Shown: positions 38,308 to 48,855 of the stretch, piece after piece
Layout: each line of letters opens with the position of its first letter
Numbering within the stretch: the first letter of the stretch is position 1
Assembly: GCF_002201535.1 (NCBI RefSeq)
Contig: NZ_NIWW01000001.1
Location: forward strand, 769,124-833,123
Length of the DNA stretch: 64,000 nt
Origin: Lacimicrobium sp. SS2-24
GTDB taxonomy: Bacteria > Pseudomonadota > Gammaproteobacteria > Enterobacterales > Alteromonadaceae
Direction of reading: 5' to 3'
Made by a program: the position numbers and the translations under genes
The notes under the pieces: model-generated
The model's input: the letters and a program-made list of their open reading frames with translations, nothing else
Told to the model about the DNA's origin: nothing
The model's database searches: none

Positions 38308-39507
38308 ATGCAGGCTATGACAGATTATCAGCAACAATTGGAACAGATTCGACAGGACATCAGTACCCTGGATGCGCAGCTTCTTGAGTTATTGGCAAAA
38401 CGCCAACACTTTACTAATCAGGTGGCGCGTACAAAAATTGACGCCCATATGCAGGTCAGGGACACCAGTCGTGAAGAACAGCTGCTGATCAAATTAATCA
38501 AACAAGGGCAAAAGCTTGGCCTGACGCCTCAATACATTACACAGTTGTTCCATGTCATCATTGAAGACTCGGTATTAAATCAGCAGATGCTGCTGGCGCA
38601 AAAAGCCAACCCTGACAATGCCCTGCCCCTTAACCGGGTGGCCTTTCTTGGCGATAAGGGCTCTTACAGCTACCTGGCCACGCAAAAATACTTTTCCCGG
38701 CGTCCTGGCGAGTTGGCAGAGATGGGATGTCAGAGCTTCGATGAAATCATTCATGCGGTGGAAACCAATGAAGCGGACTATGGCGTGCTACCCATCGAAA
38801 ACACCTCTTCCGGCAGTATTAACGAAGTCTACGACCTGCTCCAGCATACGCATTTATCGATCATTGGTGAGCTCACTCATCCTGTTGAGCATGCCCTGCT
38901 AGTGGCAACTGATACCCAAATCAGTCAATTAAAAACCCTCTATGCGCACCCTCAGGTGTTCTCTCAGTGCAGTCACTTCCTGGCTGAGCTGGGAAATATT
39001 GAAGTGAAGCCCACCGACAGCACATCGGCTGCCATGCTCAAAGTCAGCGAACTGGCCGATCCTCAAATCGCTGCCATAGGCAGTGCTGCCGGTGGTGCAC
39101 TCTATGGGTTAAGTCCGATTAAATCGAATCTGGCGAATCAAAAAGAAAACCACAGTCGCTTTATCGTAATTGCCAGAAAAGCGGTCAAAGTGCCACTGCA
39201 GATCCCGGCTAAAACGACCCTGGTGATGAGCACGGTGCAAAAGCCCGGTGCCCTGGTCGAAGCCCTGACGGTGCTTAAAGATAACAACATCAATATGACC
39301 AAGCTTGAATCCCGGCCAATCAATGGTAATCCCTGGGAGGAGATGTTTTATATTGATGTAGAAGGAAACCTCCAGGATGGCCCAATGCAAAAAGCCATGG
39401 ACGCCTTGCGGGGTATGACGCGGTATCTCAAAGTGCTGGGGTGTTATCCTACCGAGGAGGTCAGCCCGACCCGTGTCGCAGCGGCCAGCGCATTAATTGA
39501 AAAATAG
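38308..39507 (+). CDS. pheA: Bifunctional chorismate mutase / prephenate dehydratase
   Basis: PheA converts chorismate via prephenate to phenylpyruvate. The 399-residue protein has an N-terminal chorismate mutase domain (about 1-90, LEQIRQDISTLDAQLLELLAKRQ), a prephenate dehydratase domain (FLGDKGSYSYLATQKYF, GVLPIENTSSGSINEVYDLL) and a C-terminal ACT domain with the Phe-binding GALVEALTVL and LESRPINGNPWEEMFYID motifs, so end-product inhibition is expected. A start at 38317 (MTDYQQ) is equally possible. It is controlled by the pheL attenuator upstream. Confidence 0.97.
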   Translation: MQAMTDYQQQLEQIRQDISTLDAQLLELLAKRQHFTNQVARTKIDAHMQVRDTSREEQLLIKLIKQGQKLGLTPQYITQLFHVIIEDSVLNQQMLLAQKANPDNALPLNRVAFLGDKGSYSYLATQKYFSRRPGELAEMGCQSFDEIIHAVETNEADYGVLPIENTSSGSINEVYDLLQHTHLSIIGELTHPVEHALLVATDTQISQLKTLYAHPQVFSQCSHFLAELGNIEVKPTDSTSAAMLKVSELADPQIAAIGSAAGGALYGLSPIKSNLANQKENHSRFIVIARKAVKVPLQIPAKTTLVMSTVQKPGALVEALTVLKDNNINMTKLESRPINGNPWEEMFYIDVEGNLQDGPMQKAMDALRGMTRYLKVLGCYPTEEVSPTRVAAASALIEK

Positions 39508-39508
39508 A

Positions 39509-39532
39509 GGCTGGCCTCACGCCAGCCCCTTT
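39509..39532. terminator. Terminator between pheA and grxD
   Basis: A GGCTGGC / GCCAGCC stem with a CTCAC loop is followed by CCCTTTT. It lies between convergent genes. Confidence 0.65.
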
Positions 39533-39542
39533 TCAAGCCATC

Positions 39543-39893
39543 TTATTCGGCGTCTGATTGTTCAGAAGCCGATTTGTATTTGGCCGCGGTTTCTTTAATC
39601 AATGGCTGCAACTCACCCTGCTGAAACATCTCCAGGATAATGTCGCATCCGCCTACCAGTTCACCCTCTACCCACAATTGTGGAAATGTTGGCCAGTCGG
39701 CATAAGCAGGCAGTTCAGCACGGATGTCAGGGTTTTGCAGAATATCTACATAAGCAAACTGCTCACCACAGGACATCAGAGCTTGCGTCGCCTGGGCGGA
39801 GAAGCCACAACTAGGCAATTTGGGGGAGCCTTTCATATAGATCAGTATCGGGTTCTCAGCGATTTGCTGCTTGATCTTTTCCAGTGTTTCCAT
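39543..39893 (-). CDS. grxD: Monothiol glutaredoxin GrxD
   Basis: This is a 116-residue monothiol glutaredoxin with the active site CGFS (KLPSCGFSAQ), preceded by YMKGSPK and followed by WPTFPQLWVEGELVGGCDIILEM, which includes the glutathione-binding TFPQ and GGCD motifs. Grx4-type proteins bind and pass on 2Fe-2S clusters, often with BolA partners. It is divergent from sodB. Confidence 0.96.
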   Translation of the reverse strand: METLEKIKQQIAENPILIYMKGSPKLPSCGFSAQATQALMSCGEQFAYVDILQNPDIRAELPAYADWPTFPQLWVEGELVGGCDIILEMFQQGELQPLIKETAAKYKSASEQSDAE

Positions 39894-40187
39894 GGTATTG
39901 GCCTCTTGTCAGTCAAAATTTGGATTTGGTGACAATTGTACCTGTTTTCAATATCTGACCCCAGCGGAATTACATGTCAGACCCAATCTGCGGTTAATTA
40001 AAACACTTAGTTATATTAAGTAATTAATTCAGCGGTTGTTTTTGTTTTCTTCGCTCCCATATAGGATGACAGGTACAGACAGTTACACTAGTATCAATTA
40101 ACAATCAGAATGACACCGGTATTCCTCATCAAGCACAGTGGTGATGGGGAAATATCATTTTTATTTTAGTAAACATGGAGAATCAAT

Positions 40188-40769
40188 ATGGCTTTTGAAT
40201 TACCCCCGCTTCCCTATGAAAAAAATGCCCTTGAGCCACACATTTCTGCCGAGACCCTGGAATACCATCACGGTAAGCACCACGCTACCTATGTGACTAA
40301 GCTTAACGGGTTAATCGAAGGCAAAGATCTGGAGAATAAGAGCCTCGAAGAGATCATCAAATCCTCTGAAGGTGGTGTATTTAATAACGCCGCGCAAATC
40401 TGGAACCACACCTTTTACTGGAACAGCCTGAGCCCGAATGGTGGCGGTGAACCAACGGGTGCACTGGCCGATGCCATCAACAGCAAATGGGGCTCTTTTG
40501 CGGCCTTTAAAGATGCCTTCAACGACAAGGCGGTTAACAACTTCGGTTCCAGCTGGACCTGGCTGGTGAAAAAAGCCGACGGTAGCCTGGATATCGTCAA
40601 TACCAGCAACGCCGGCACCCCCATCACTGAAGACGGAGTGACACCGCTGATCACCGTGGATTTGTGGGAGCATGCGTATTACATCGACTACCGCAACCTG
40701 CGTCCTAAGTACCTGGAAGGCTTCTGGGCCCTGGTTAACTGGGACTTTGCCGCCAAGAACTTCGCCTGA
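40188..40769 (+). CDS. sodB: Iron superoxide dismutase
   Basis: This 193-residue SodB has metal ligands in the usual places: H in EYHHGKHH, H in NHTFYWNSL, and D and H in [12 protein letters not shown]. The active-site Gln segment FNNAAQIWN and short length mark the Fe type. It dismutes superoxide in the cytoplasm. The start ATG follows GGAG, and a hairpin terminator closes the gene. Confidence 0.97.
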   Translation: MAFELPPLPYEKNALEPHISAETLEYHHGKHHATYVTKLNGLIEGKDLENKSLEEIIKSSEGGVFNNAAQIWNHTFYWNSLSPNGGGEPTGALADAINSKWGSFAAFKDAFNDKAVNNFGSSWTWLVKKADGSLDIVNTSNAGTPITEDGVTPLITVDLWEHAYYIDYRNLRPKYLEGFWALVNWDFAAKNFA

Positions 40770-40787
40770 TAGTGGCATAAACTGAGA

Positions 40788-40812
40788 GAAAGCGCCTGCG
40801 GGCGCTTTTTTT
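40788..40812 (+). terminator. Intrinsic terminator of sodB
   Basis: An AAAGCGCC / GGCGCTTT stem with a TGCG loop is followed by a T-run. Confidence 0.9.
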
Positions 40813-40965
40813 GTGCAACATTAACAGGAGGCCAAATTTTCAGATGCCGGATTGTGGCTTTCCTTCGTTAAATTCCATCAATATGATTAGCGTGCCGCAA
40901 CATGTCATTGACAGTAGCTGGCGGCTTGTCTAATGTAAATTTTACTTTTGCACACGAGACTTACC

Positions 40966-41517
40966 ATGAGCATTTCCATTTCTTTTGAGCTAACAGACAG
41001 TGATCTGGAGCATTTTCGCAGCGCGCTTGAGACCGCATCCGAACGCGCGCACCAGTACAGTGATCAGGAGATCCTGAAAAAAGCAGGCGAAACCTGTCGC
41101 CAAATGGAAGGGGCCGAGCTACCTGCATTTGTCTCTGACCGCCTTAAATCTCTAGAAATGCTGATGGCCGCCGTACAGGATGAGGAATGGCAAATGCCCG
41201 AAGACGAGCGAAAGAGTGTACTCACCTCGCTGGCCTATTTTGTCGATCCACAGGACATGGTACCGGACAACATTCCGGGGCTGGGCTACCTGGATGATGC
41301 CATTATGATCGAGTTAGTGATACGTGACCTTTCTCAGGATTTATCAGCATACAGTGAATTTTGCAGTTATCGGGAAACCGAAGAAAAACGTCGCGGTGAT
41401 GCTGCCAAAGTGGACAGAGAGAGCTGGCTGGACGGTAAACGTAGTCAACTTCGAGCCACCTTGCGTAAAAATCGTCAATCCCGCATGCGCAAGAGCGTAT
41501 TCAGCCGCATCATGTAA
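40966..41517 (+). CDS. DUF1232/YkvA-domain protein
   Basis: This 183-residue protein has a mid-sequence YkvA-like core (KSVLTSLAYFVDPQDMVPDNIPGLGYLDDAIMIELVIRDL), in which the VDPQDMVPDNIPGLGYLDD segment is the family signature. A charged N-terminal helix and a basic C-terminal tail (LRATLRKNRQSRMRKSVF) flank it. The function is unknown. Start 40966 (MSISISFEL) is preferred to a TTG six codons upstream. It ends before a bidirectional terminator shared with fadR. Confidence 0.85.
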   Translation: MSISISFELTDSDLEHFRSALETASERAHQYSDQEILKKAGETCRQMEGAELPAFVSDRLKSLEMLMAAVQDEEWQMPEDERKSVLTSLAYFVDPQDMVPDNIPGLGYLDDAIMIELVIRDLSQDLSAYSEFCSYRETEEKRRGDAAKVDRESWLDGKRSQLRATLRKNRQSRMRKSVFSRIM

Positions 41518-41562
41518 GCAAGACAGTTCAGAGGGCAACGTAGCTCAACTGACAATACAAAT

Positions 41563-41592
41563 AAAAAAGGTGAGCAGATGCTCACCTTTTTT
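41563..41592. terminator. Bidirectional terminator
   Basis: An AAAAAAGGTGAGCA / TGCTCACCTTTTTT stem lies between the convergent DUF1232 gene and fadR. Confidence 0.9.
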
Positions 41593-41633
41593 AATGCTTT
41601 CACCCGCCTGTGAAACAGGACTGAAGCATTCGC

Positions 41634-42344
41634 TCAGTCCACCAGTCCTGTTGGCATCTCGCCACGGATCTCGTTCCAGATTTCACCACTGTCCATACCG
41701 TATTTGCGTATTAGCATGGGCACTTTTTCATGCTCACCATTACGCGCCAGTTCAAGCAATTGCGCATAATGAGATTTGGCCAGTTGCCGGGACTTGGGAT
41801 TGGAAAAATAATAACTGCCAATTCGCGCGTACAAACCACGAAATCCATTCATCATCAGCACAAAAACGCGGTTACCCGATGCCATCGCCAGATCATGATT
41901 AATTTTATAATCAAAATCCGCGTAAGCCTGGCCGTCTTCGGGTAAATTGACATAACCTTCGAGTAATTTGGCCGATTCTTGTGGCGCATTTTTAAAGGCG
42001 CGGCGAATAAAAACCGCACTGACACTGGTGCGGGCCGCGAGCAGATGATCCACCAACTCAGGGATCCCCTCTTCATCAAGGCGAGCCAGTGTTTCCAGGA
42101 TATTCAGCCCGCATGTCTCCCAGAAGTTATTCACTTTGGTGGGTTTACCATGCTGTATGGTCAGCCAGCCATCACGGGCCAGACGCTGCAACACCTCTCG
42201 CAAGGTGGTCCGTGTCACACCGATCAACTCCGACAATTCCCGCTCAGCGGGTAGAATTGTGCCGGGCGGAAATCTGCCACTCCAGATGGATTCGACAATA
42301 TATTCTTCAGCAAAGCCGGCGGGACTCTGAGCCTTATAAATCAT
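41634..42344 (-). CDS. fadR: Fatty acid metabolism regulator FadR
   Basis: This is a 236-residue GntR-family regulator. The N-terminal winged helix contains [30 protein letters not shown], followed by [26 protein letters not shown] and an acyl-CoA-binding C-terminal helical domain, all as in enterobacterial FadR (239 residues). It represses fad degradation genes and activates fabA/fabB; acyl-CoA releases it. It is divergent from dsbB with a candidate own operator between them. Confidence 0.96.
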   Translation of the reverse strand: MIYKAQSPAGFAEEYIVESIWSGRFPPGTILPAERELSELIGVTRTTLREVLQRLARDGWLTIQHGKPTKVNNFWETCGLNILETLARLDEEGIPELVDHLLAARTSVSAVFIRRAFKNAPQESAKLLEGYVNLPEDGQAYADFDYKINHDLAMASGNRVFVLMMNGFRGLYARIGSYYFSNPKSRQLAKSHYAQLLELARNGEHEKVPMLIRKYGMDSGEIWNEIRGEMPTGLVD

Positions 42345-42405
42345 ATAAAAAACTCACTCAAGGTTATTATTATTGTGCAAGGAGACACACAAGTCAGTGT
42401 CTATT

Positions 42406-42422
42406 AACTGATTGTACCAGAT
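42406..42422. promoter_or_regulatory. Candidate FadR operator in fadR-dsbB intergenic region
   Basis: AACTG-ATTGT-ACCAGAT matches 12 of the 16 defined positions of the recalled FadR consensus AACTGGTCnGACCAGTT, keeping both half-site ends. It lies 62 bases upstream of fadR. Confidence 0.5.
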
Positions 42423-42498
42423 GTTGGCACCAATTAAAGTTACTCTTTTAGCCACAGAACATGGCAGAATTACTCAAAAAAACGGAGTTGTGAATATT

Positions 42499-43023
42499 AT
42501 GTCCTTAGTGTCCTGCCTGACCCATAGCGCCAGCCATCGCCAATCCTGGCTTATTCTGCTGCTATCGGCATTGTTGTTAGAAGGCATCGCCCTGTATTTT
42601 CAATACGCCATGGGGCTTGAGCCCTGCATCATGTGTATTTATCAGCGAAATGCTGTATTTGGTATTGCGCTGGCAGCTTTAGTGGGTCTGATTTACCCGC
42701 AAAACCCGCTTTTTAAATGGACGGCGCTGGCTGGCTGGGGGGTATCGGCTATTTGGGGATTGCTCATTGCCATCGAGCATGTGGACATTCAAACCGCAGC
42801 GAATCCTTTCTTTACCACTTGTGAAATCGTTCCCAATTTTCCTTCCTGGATGCCACTACATGAGTGGGTGCCTGGGATATTTGCCGCAACCGGCGACTGC
42901 GGCGACATCGACTGGTCACTGTTGGGCATGAGCATGCCGCAGTGGATGATCGTGATTTTTGCGCTGTATACCGCTATCTGGTCGATTGTATTGCTGTTTC
43001 AGTTTAAAAAGACCGCCGCTTAG
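42499..43023 (+). CDS. dsbB: Disulfide bond formation protein B
   Basis: This is a 174-residue four-span membrane protein that re-oxidises DsbA using quinones. The first periplasmic loop holds the CIMC redox pair (LEPCIMCIYQR). The second loop holds the other cysteines (FTTCEIVPNF and GDCGDIDW). ATG 42499 with GGAG upstream is chosen; the 29-residue extension is not family-like. Its end overlaps the convergent mrpG stop by 4 bases. Confidence 0.96.
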   Translation: MSLVSCLTHSASHRQSWLILLLSALLLEGIALYFQYAMGLEPCIMCIYQRNAVFGIALAALVGLIYPQNPLFKWTALAGWGVSAIWGLLIAIEHVDIQTAANPFFTTCEIVPNFPSWMPLHEWVPGIFAATGDCGDIDWSLLGMSMPQWMIVIFALYTAIWSIVLLFQFKKTAA

Positions 43024-43397
43024 TCCTGATCTTTCGTATCGCCCGGAGCTTGCTGTTTTCGGGCGGTAGATACGTGCTCAGCGTTACGGGTGCGCTTCAT
43101 CATAGGCACTTCATGATGCATGGCGACCTTGGCCAGAATATGGGCGGTGACCGGCGCCGTAATGACCAGAAACAAGGTTATCAACAGTTCGTGAATGGTC
43201 AGATAACCATGCTGGTGCGACATATACACCATAGATCCTAACAGAATCCCGCCCAACCCCAGTGTTGTGGCCTTGGTGGGCGCATGCAAACGCACATAAA
43301 GATCCTTTAGGCGAATCAGGCCAATGGAGCCCACCAGCACAAATACACCACCTAAGATCAGTAACACAGAAATTAACAGTTCAACCCAGAAATTCAT
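43020..43397 (-). CDS. mrpG: Na+/H+ antiporter subunit G
   Basis: This 125-residue subunit has three spans (VLLILGGVFVLVGSIGLIRLKDLYVRLHAPTKATTLG is the family core). The tail of about 35 residues is polar and basic (RTRNAEHVSTARKQQ). It is the last gene of a six-gene mrp operon whose products form one large inner-membrane complex exchanging Na+ for H+. Confidence 0.94.
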   Translation of the reverse strand: MNFWVELLISVLLILGGVFVLVGSIGLIRLKDLYVRLHAPTKATTLGLGGILLGSMVYMSHQHGYLTIHELLITLFLVITAPVTAHILAKVAMHHEVPMMKRTRNAEHVSTARKQQAPGDTKDQD

Positions 43398-43405
43398 ACT
43401 GGCTC

Positions 43406-43675
43406 CTATTCGATGATATCGCCACGCAGCAAATACTTGCCAAACGCCACACTGCTAACAAAACCCAGCATGGCAATCAGCAGAGCCGCCTCAAAATATA
43501 GCTGTGTACCGTTATACATTCCGTATAGCAGAATCAATGCAATACTGTTGATGTACATGGTATCCAGTGCCAGTATTCTGTCCACGACATGGGGGCCAAT
43601 CAACAATCGCCATAAGTTCAGAAACAAGGCAACGCACAGCATCACCCCCACTGCGATCATGCTCCACTCTAACAT
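43406..43675 (-). CDS. mrpF: Na+/H+ antiporter subunit F
   Basis: This 89-residue protein has three spans with the MrpF core (LLIGPHVVDRILALDTMYINSIALILLYGM). It overlaps mrpE by 7 bases and precedes mrpG by 8. Confidence 0.94.
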   Translation of the reverse strand: MLEWSMIAVGVMLCVALFLNLWRLLIGPHVVDRILALDTMYINSIALILLYGMYNGTQLYFEAALLIAMLGFVSSVAFGKYLLRGDIIE

Positions 43676-44169
43676 GCGAAAATCTCCTTAATTGCCGCTT
43701 CATACCGGGTTTTAATAAGGTCGATCACTTCTTGCTCGTCATCGGGCATATTCAGCACATGCACATACAACCAGTTACGATCAGAGGATACCTCGGCACT
43801 GACGGTGCCCGGCGTCATGGTCACGGTACTGGCCAGCACCGTAATGGGAAAAGTTTCATCAAGGTCAAGGGGTACTGCGACAAAACCGGGGTTAATGCGC
43901 CGCATCGGACCGACCACCAACAGCGCCACCTGAACATTAGCCACCACAATGTCACCCAGCACCATGATCACATAGCGAAGGGCCTTTAAGGGACGCGCGA
44001 TTTTTGGTTGTGGTACCTGCAAGGGAGCACAAATTAACGGGATAACGATCGCCAGCACAGAGCCTAACAGCAGATGCCCGAGACTCAGACTGCCGTTTAA
44101 CATTAACCATACCGCCAGCAACAGTAAGCTGTGAAATGGCATGGGTAACCAGCGCGAGGTCATACTCAT
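43669..44169 (-). CDS. mrpE: Na+/H+ antiporter subunit E
   Basis: This 166-residue protein has two to three N-terminal spans, then a cytoplasmic domain with VPLDLDETFPITVLASTVTMTPGTVSAEVSSD, the MrpE signature. Its start overlaps the mrpD stop by 4 bases. Confidence 0.94.
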   Translation of the reverse strand: MSMTSRWLPMPFHSLLLLAVWLMLNGSLSLGHLLLGSVLAIVIPLICAPLQVPQPKIARPLKALRYVIMVLGDIVVANVQVALLVVGPMRRINPGFVAVPLDLDETFPITVLASTVTMTPGTVSAEVSSDRNWLYVHVLNMPDDEQEVIDLIKTRYEAAIKEIFAC

Positions 44170-45686
44170 TTGCTTCCCCCCTGTAGATTCATGACTTCAA
44201 ATAAGCCCTGTAAGCCATGTAGCTGCGTTGCCGCGGCTTGGGTGTAGTCTGTTACCGATGCACCAAAGATCACCATCAGTGGTGAGCCCAGCAGCAGTAA
44301 TATGGCCCCGGAGATTTGCCAGCGGGACAACTTCTGAGTGTTGTCACCCTCACCGCTATAGCGCCAGAACAAGGTCGTGCCAGCACGGGACAGCGCTACA
44401 ATGCTGACCAGACCGGCTATCAGAATGATGGGCCAGATCCACAGCATTTCTGCAGCACTGTGCGCAGATTGCAGAATCACCAGCTTTCCGATGAACCCGG
44501 AGAAAGGTGGTAAACCGGCAACGGTCATTGCAGCCACAAAGAAAAGTATTCCCAGCAACGCAGGCTGACTGACCTTGCGCGCCATCACAAACCAATCCAG
44601 CGCTTTACCGCGCTGTTGCCCCAGCATATCCGCAATCAGAAATAATGCGCCTGTTACCAACGTGCTGTGCACCAGATAAAAGAGCCCTGCTGCTGTTGCC
44701 TCAGGGGTTCTCAGTGCAAAGGCCACCAGCAATGTGCCCACCGATATAATCACCAGGTTAGCAGCCAGATGACGTAAGTTAGGGCTGGCCAGGGCACCAA
44801 TGGCACCGATGGTAATGGTCAAAAAGGCAAGCGGCCAGATCCAGGGTTGTACCATACCGGCAAGCTCGCCAGCCTGCTCTCCAAAAATCACCGTATAAAC
44901 CCGGAAAATGCCGTAAATCCCCACTTTGGTCATAATGGCAAATAACGCCGCTACCGCAGCGGGCGCGGCGGCATAGGTTCTTGGTAACCAGAAATGCAGG
45001 GGTAGCATAGCCGCCTTGAGTCCGAAAACAATCAACAACAGCAGACCGCCTGCTTTGGCGATCACCAGTTCACCGGCTGACAACTGCGCGATACGTAACG
45101 ACATATCGGCAATATTGAGGGTGCCGGTGGTGCCATATAGCGTACCCAGGGCAAACAAAAACAAACTGGAGCCGATCAGATTAAGAATCACGTAATGCAC
45201 ATTGGCCAGGGTCTTTTGTTTCCCGCCACCGTGAACCAGTAGCGCATAGGAGGCAATCAGCAACACTTCAAAAAAGACAAACAGGTTGAACAAATCACCG
45301 GTCAGAAACGCGCCGTTAATTCCCATCAACTGAAACTGCAATAACGGGTGGAAATACTTCCCTTCCCTGTCGCTACCGGCAAAAGCATACAGTGTTGCGC
45401 CCAGTCCCAGTATGCCATTGAGAAGCACCAGCAGCAGAGCCAGGCGATCGGCAAAGAGAACGATGCCAAAGGGTGGCTGCCAGTTACCTACGGCATAGAA
45501 CGTCGCGCCCTGATTGATCACCTGCAACATCAGTAACACAGAGCAGCCGATCTGTAGCAGCATCAATACCAAAGTGGCGACGCGACGATACTGATACTTC
45601 TGTGGACCCGCAAAAGGCGGTAATAGCATAAAGAGCCCGCCAAACAACGGGATCAATATGGGAAGAATGGCTAAATGTTCGCTCAT
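44166..45686 (-). CDS. mrpD: Na+/H+ antiporter subunit D
   Basis: This is a 506-residue, about 14-span member of the proton-translocating antiporter family, homologous to NuoN/NuoM. Visible are FFEVLLIASYALLVHGGGK (conserved Glu in a span), HFWLPRTYAAAPAAVAALFAIMTKVGIY (Lys in the channel) and FSGFIGKL. It overlaps mrpC by 4 bases. Confidence 0.95.
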   Translation of the reverse strand: MSEHLAILPILIPLFGGLFMLLPPFAGPQKYQYRRVATLVLMLLQIGCSVLLMLQVINQGATFYAVGNWQPPFGIVLFADRLALLLVLLNGILGLGATLYAFAGSDREGKYFHPLLQFQLMGINGAFLTGDLFNLFVFFEVLLIASYALLVHGGGKQKTLANVHYVILNLIGSSLFLFALGTLYGTTGTLNIADMSLRIAQLSAGELVIAKAGGLLLLIVFGLKAAMLPLHFWLPRTYAAAPAAVAALFAIMTKVGIYGIFRVYTVIFGEQAGELAGMVQPWIWPLAFLTITIGAIGALASPNLRHLAANLVIISVGTLLVAFALRTPEATAAGLFYLVHSTLVTGALFLIADMLGQQRGKALDWFVMARKVSQPALLGILFFVAAMTVAGLPPFSGFIGKLVILQSAHSAAEMLWIWPIILIAGLVSIVALSRAGTTLFWRYSGEGDNTQKLSRWQISGAILLLLGSPLMVIFGASVTDYTQAAATQLHGLQGLFEVMNLQGGSK

Positions 45687-46048
45687 ACTTTACCCCGCGT
45701 CGGCTTAATGGCCTGATCGGCATCGGGAGGCTCGCGGCCATCCACAAAATCGTTACCCAAATCGGCGCGGGCGCGCATGGCCAGAATCACCACAAAAGCA
45801 ATCATGGCAAAACCAATCACAATGGCCGTCAGCACCAGTGCCTGAGGTAAGGGATCGGTATAAGACTCAGAGGTTCCCAGAATGGCGGCACCATCCAGGC
45901 GCAGCCGACCACTGGAGAATAAAAACAGGTTCACGGCATAAGAGAGCAGCGTCAATCCCAGTACAACCGGGAAGGTGCGCCCCCGCAGACACAGGAAAAT
46001 ACCGCTGAAAGTGAGTATACCAACGCAAAATACGTACAAGGCTTCCAT
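45683..46048 (-). CDS. mrpC: Na+/H+ antiporter subunit C
   Basis: This 121-residue, three-span NuoK-like protein (GLTLLSYAVNLFLFSSGRL, then DPLPQALVLTAIVIGFAMIAFVVILAMRA) ends in a charged cytoplasmic tail. Its start abuts the mrpA stop. Confidence 0.95.
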   Translation of the reverse strand: MEALYVFCVGILTFSGIFLCLRGRTFPVVLGLTLLSYAVNLFLFSSGRLRLDGAAILGTSESYTDPLPQALVLTAIVIGFAMIAFVVILAMRARADLGNDFVDGREPPDADQAIKPTRGKV

Positions 46049-48855
46049 TATTCCTCCACCGTCGGACGATGACGGGTAGTCAATTTACCCAAGTTAGCCA
46101 GGATCAGCAGGGTTGCCCCTACCACTGTCAGATAAACCCCCAGGTCGAACAATATGGCACTGGCCAGCTCGATTTTACCTATCCAGGGAATATCAAAATA
46201 ATCAAACCAGGAGGTTAAAAAGGGCTTATCAAACAACCAGCTGCCGGCACCGGTCAGCGCGGCAATCAGTACCCCACTGGCAATTAACACCTGGTAGTCG
46301 ACCTTGATTCGCGGCTTAATCCAGTCCACACCATGGGCAATGTATTGCTGAATCAGTGCCACTGAGGTCACCAGGCCGGCAATAAAACCACCACCAGGCA
46401 TATTATGACCACGCAGGAAGATATACACAGATACCAGCAGAGCCAAAGGCAGCAGGCTTTGCGATATCATTGCCAGAATCAGCGGGTGACGATCTTCAGA
46501 CCAGGCTCTGCCCTTCTCATCCGCCGAGGGCATCGCCAGTCGCATACGCGCGATAAGCTTAAAGATACCCAGCGCGGCAATACCCAGCACGGTTATCTCA
46601 CCGAGGGTATCAAAGCCCCGGAAGTCCACCAGAATCACGTTCACCACATTAGTACCGCCACCGCCGGTTTTACTGTTGGCCAGGAAAAACTCTGAGATAC
46701 TGTCAAAAGGTCGGGTGATAATGGCGTAGTTAATAGTGGCAATCACACCGCCGCACACCGCCGCGATGCCAAGGTCTCGCACTACCCGCCGGGGAGACGA
46801 CTCGTTTTTGGTTTTCTGTGGCAAGAAGAACAGTGCCAGCATCAGCAGGATAACCGTTACAACCTCTACCGCCAATTGGGTCAACGCCAGATCCGGTGCC
46901 GAGAAGCGGGCGAAGGTGATCGATACAATTAACCCGACTACCGATAAGGTAATCAAGGCCACCATGCGCTGACGGTGCAGAATTACCGTCGCCAGTGCGC
47001 TGATACACAGCAGGATGGCTGCCGTAATTTCGATGCCATTCACAGGCTGATGGGGCAAATGACCGGCAGCACTATTCAGCTCCATCAACGGACTGGCTGT
47101 CATAACCAGGGTCAGCAACAATAATAACGCTACATAACGTTGTAACGAGCCATTTGCCATCCATTCGTGAAACGCTGTGGCCTGACGCACAATGGCCTGG
47201 ATCACACCCTCAAACACCAGTTTCGCGTCGGTTTCTCTGAACTGCGCCTGAAAGCTATACAGACGGCCCCGATATGCGTACACCAGCAAGCCACCCGCCA
47301 TAGCGATGGCACTCATTAACAAGGGTAAGTTAAACCCGTGCCAGACCGACAAACTGTACTCCGGCAACTGGCCATCCAGTACAGTGGACGAGGCGGCTTG
47401 CAGCAAACTGCCAATCATAAAGCTGGGGAATATGCCCACCAACAGACACATCGTCACCAGAATTTCGATGGGGATCTTCATGTACCTGGGCGGTTCATGA
47501 GGTGTTTTGGGGATATCGATAGGCTCACCATTGAAGAACACATCATGAATAAAACGCAATGAGTACGCCACCGAGAATATACCCCCCAGTGTCGCCAAAA
47601 CCGGTATCATCCAGGACAACGAGCCCAGCGCAACCTGATGCAGGGTCTCGGCAAAGAACATCTCTTTGGAAAGGAAACCATTGAGTAATGGTACCCCCGC
47701 CATAGATGCCGCCGCCACCATAGCCAGCGTTGCGGTATAGGGCATGTAGCGCCACAGGCCATTGAGTTTGCGCATATCGCGGGAGCCCGACTCATGATCG
47801 ATAATGCCTGCGGCCATAAACAAGGAGGCTTTGAAGATGGCGTGGTTCATGATGTGGAATACGGCGGCTACCGCCGCCAGTTTGGTATCCATACCCAGCA
47901 ATAAGGTAATCAGGCCCAGATGACTGATGGTGGAATAAGCCAGCAATCCCTTCAGGTCATGCTTGAATAAGGCCACATAGGCGCCCAGCAGCAGGGTCGC
48001 CAAACCCGTCAGGCTGACAGTCAGGAACCACAGCTCGGTACCGGATAGCACCGGATACATACGGGCCAGCAAGAAGATGCCTGCCTTCACCATGGTGGCA
48101 GAGTGCAGATAGGCACTGACCGGCGTCGGCGCCGCCATGGCGTGAGGTAACCAAAAATGAAACGGAAATTGGGCTGACTTGGTAAAGGCGCCGAGTAATA
48201 CCAGAATCAGCGCCACCGGGTACATGGCATGTTCCCGAATCACATCACCACTGGCAAGTACCGTGGCAAGATCATAACTGCCCACAATATCAGCAATAAT
48301 CAGCAGACCCGCCAGCAATGCCAGTCCCCCGGCTCCGGTAACCGTCAGCGCCATGCGCGCGCCTTTGCGGGAGTCTGTTTTCGACGACCAGTAGCTGATC
48401 AGTAAAAATGAGCTGATACTGGTTACTTCCCAGGCCATCCATAGCTGTAACAGGTTGTTTGACAGCACGATGGAAAGCATGGCCGTCATAAACAGGATCA
48501 GATAAGCATAGAAGCGCCCCATGGCGTCTTTTTCAGAAAGATAGTAACGGGCATAAAGGATAATCAGCAGGCCAATACCGAGGATCAGCAACGAAAACAT
48601 CATGCCCAGTCCATCAAGACGCATGGACAAGGTCAGTCCCACGGCAGGTATCCAGGCCAGACTTTCAGTCAGGACTTCACCGGATAACACCTCTGGCAAC
48701 AGGCCTGCAATTTGAGTCAGCGCCAATGCAGGCGCCAGCATGGTAAAAAATGCACAGGCTGTGCGACCAAACCGCTCGGTAATCAGCGGCACAAACACCC
48801 CTATCAACAATAAAACGGGTATCCAGAATAAGCTCATTATGTCGCTGTGCTCCAT
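46048..48855 (-). CDS. mrpA: Na+/H+ antiporter subunit A, fused with subunit B
   Basis: This 935-residue protein combines a NuoL-like MrpA ([49 protein letters not shown], lateral-helix C-terminal part) with a MrpB domain at the end ([27 protein letters not shown]). No separate mrpB follows, so the operon is the six-gene group with hybrid A/B. It is the first gene of the operon. The Mrp complex supports growth in salty or alkaline conditions. Confidence 0.95.
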   Translation of the reverse strand: MEHSDIMSLFWIPVLLLIGVFVPLITERFGRTACAFFTMLAPALALTQIAGLLPEVLSGEVLTESLAWIPAVGLTLSMRLDGLGMMFSLLILGIGLLIILYARYYLSEKDAMGRFYAYLILFMTAMLSIVLSNNLLQLWMAWEVTSISSFLLISYWSSKTDSRKGARMALTVTGAGGLALLAGLLIIADIVGSYDLATVLASGDVIREHAMYPVALILVLLGAFTKSAQFPFHFWLPHAMAAPTPVSAYLHSATMVKAGIFLLARMYPVLSGTELWFLTVSLTGLATLLLGAYVALFKHDLKGLLAYSTISHLGLITLLLGMDTKLAAVAAVFHIMNHAIFKASLFMAAGIIDHESGSRDMRKLNGLWRYMPYTATLAMVAAASMAGVPLLNGFLSKEMFFAETLHQVALGSLSWMIPVLATLGGIFSVAYSLRFIHDVFFNGEPIDIPKTPHEPPRYMKIPIEILVTMCLLVGIFPSFMIGSLLQAASSTVLDGQLPEYSLSVWHGFNLPLLMSAIAMAGGLLVYAYRGRLYSFQAQFRETDAKLVFEGVIQAIVRQATAFHEWMANGSLQRYVALLLLLTLVMTASPLMELNSAAGHLPHQPVNGIEITAAILLCISALATVILHRQRMVALITLSVVGLIVSITFARFSAPDLALTQLAVEVVTVILLMLALFFLPQKTKNESSPRRVVRDLGIAAVCGGVIATINYAIITRPFDSISEFFLANSKTGGGGTNVVNVILVDFRGFDTLGEITVLGIAALGIFKLIARMRLAMPSADEKGRAWSEDRHPLILAMISQSLLPLALLVSVYIFLRGHNMPGGGFIAGLVTSVALIQQYIAHGVDWIKPRIKVDYQVLIASGVLIAALTGAGSWLFDKPFLTSWFDYFDIPWIGKIELASAILFDLGVYLTVVGATLLILANLGKLTTRHRPTVEE

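Noticed and set aside
38058..38387. Several short frames on both strands across the pheA leader
   Set aside because: They arise from the tandem hairpin repeats; only the pheL leader frame has support.
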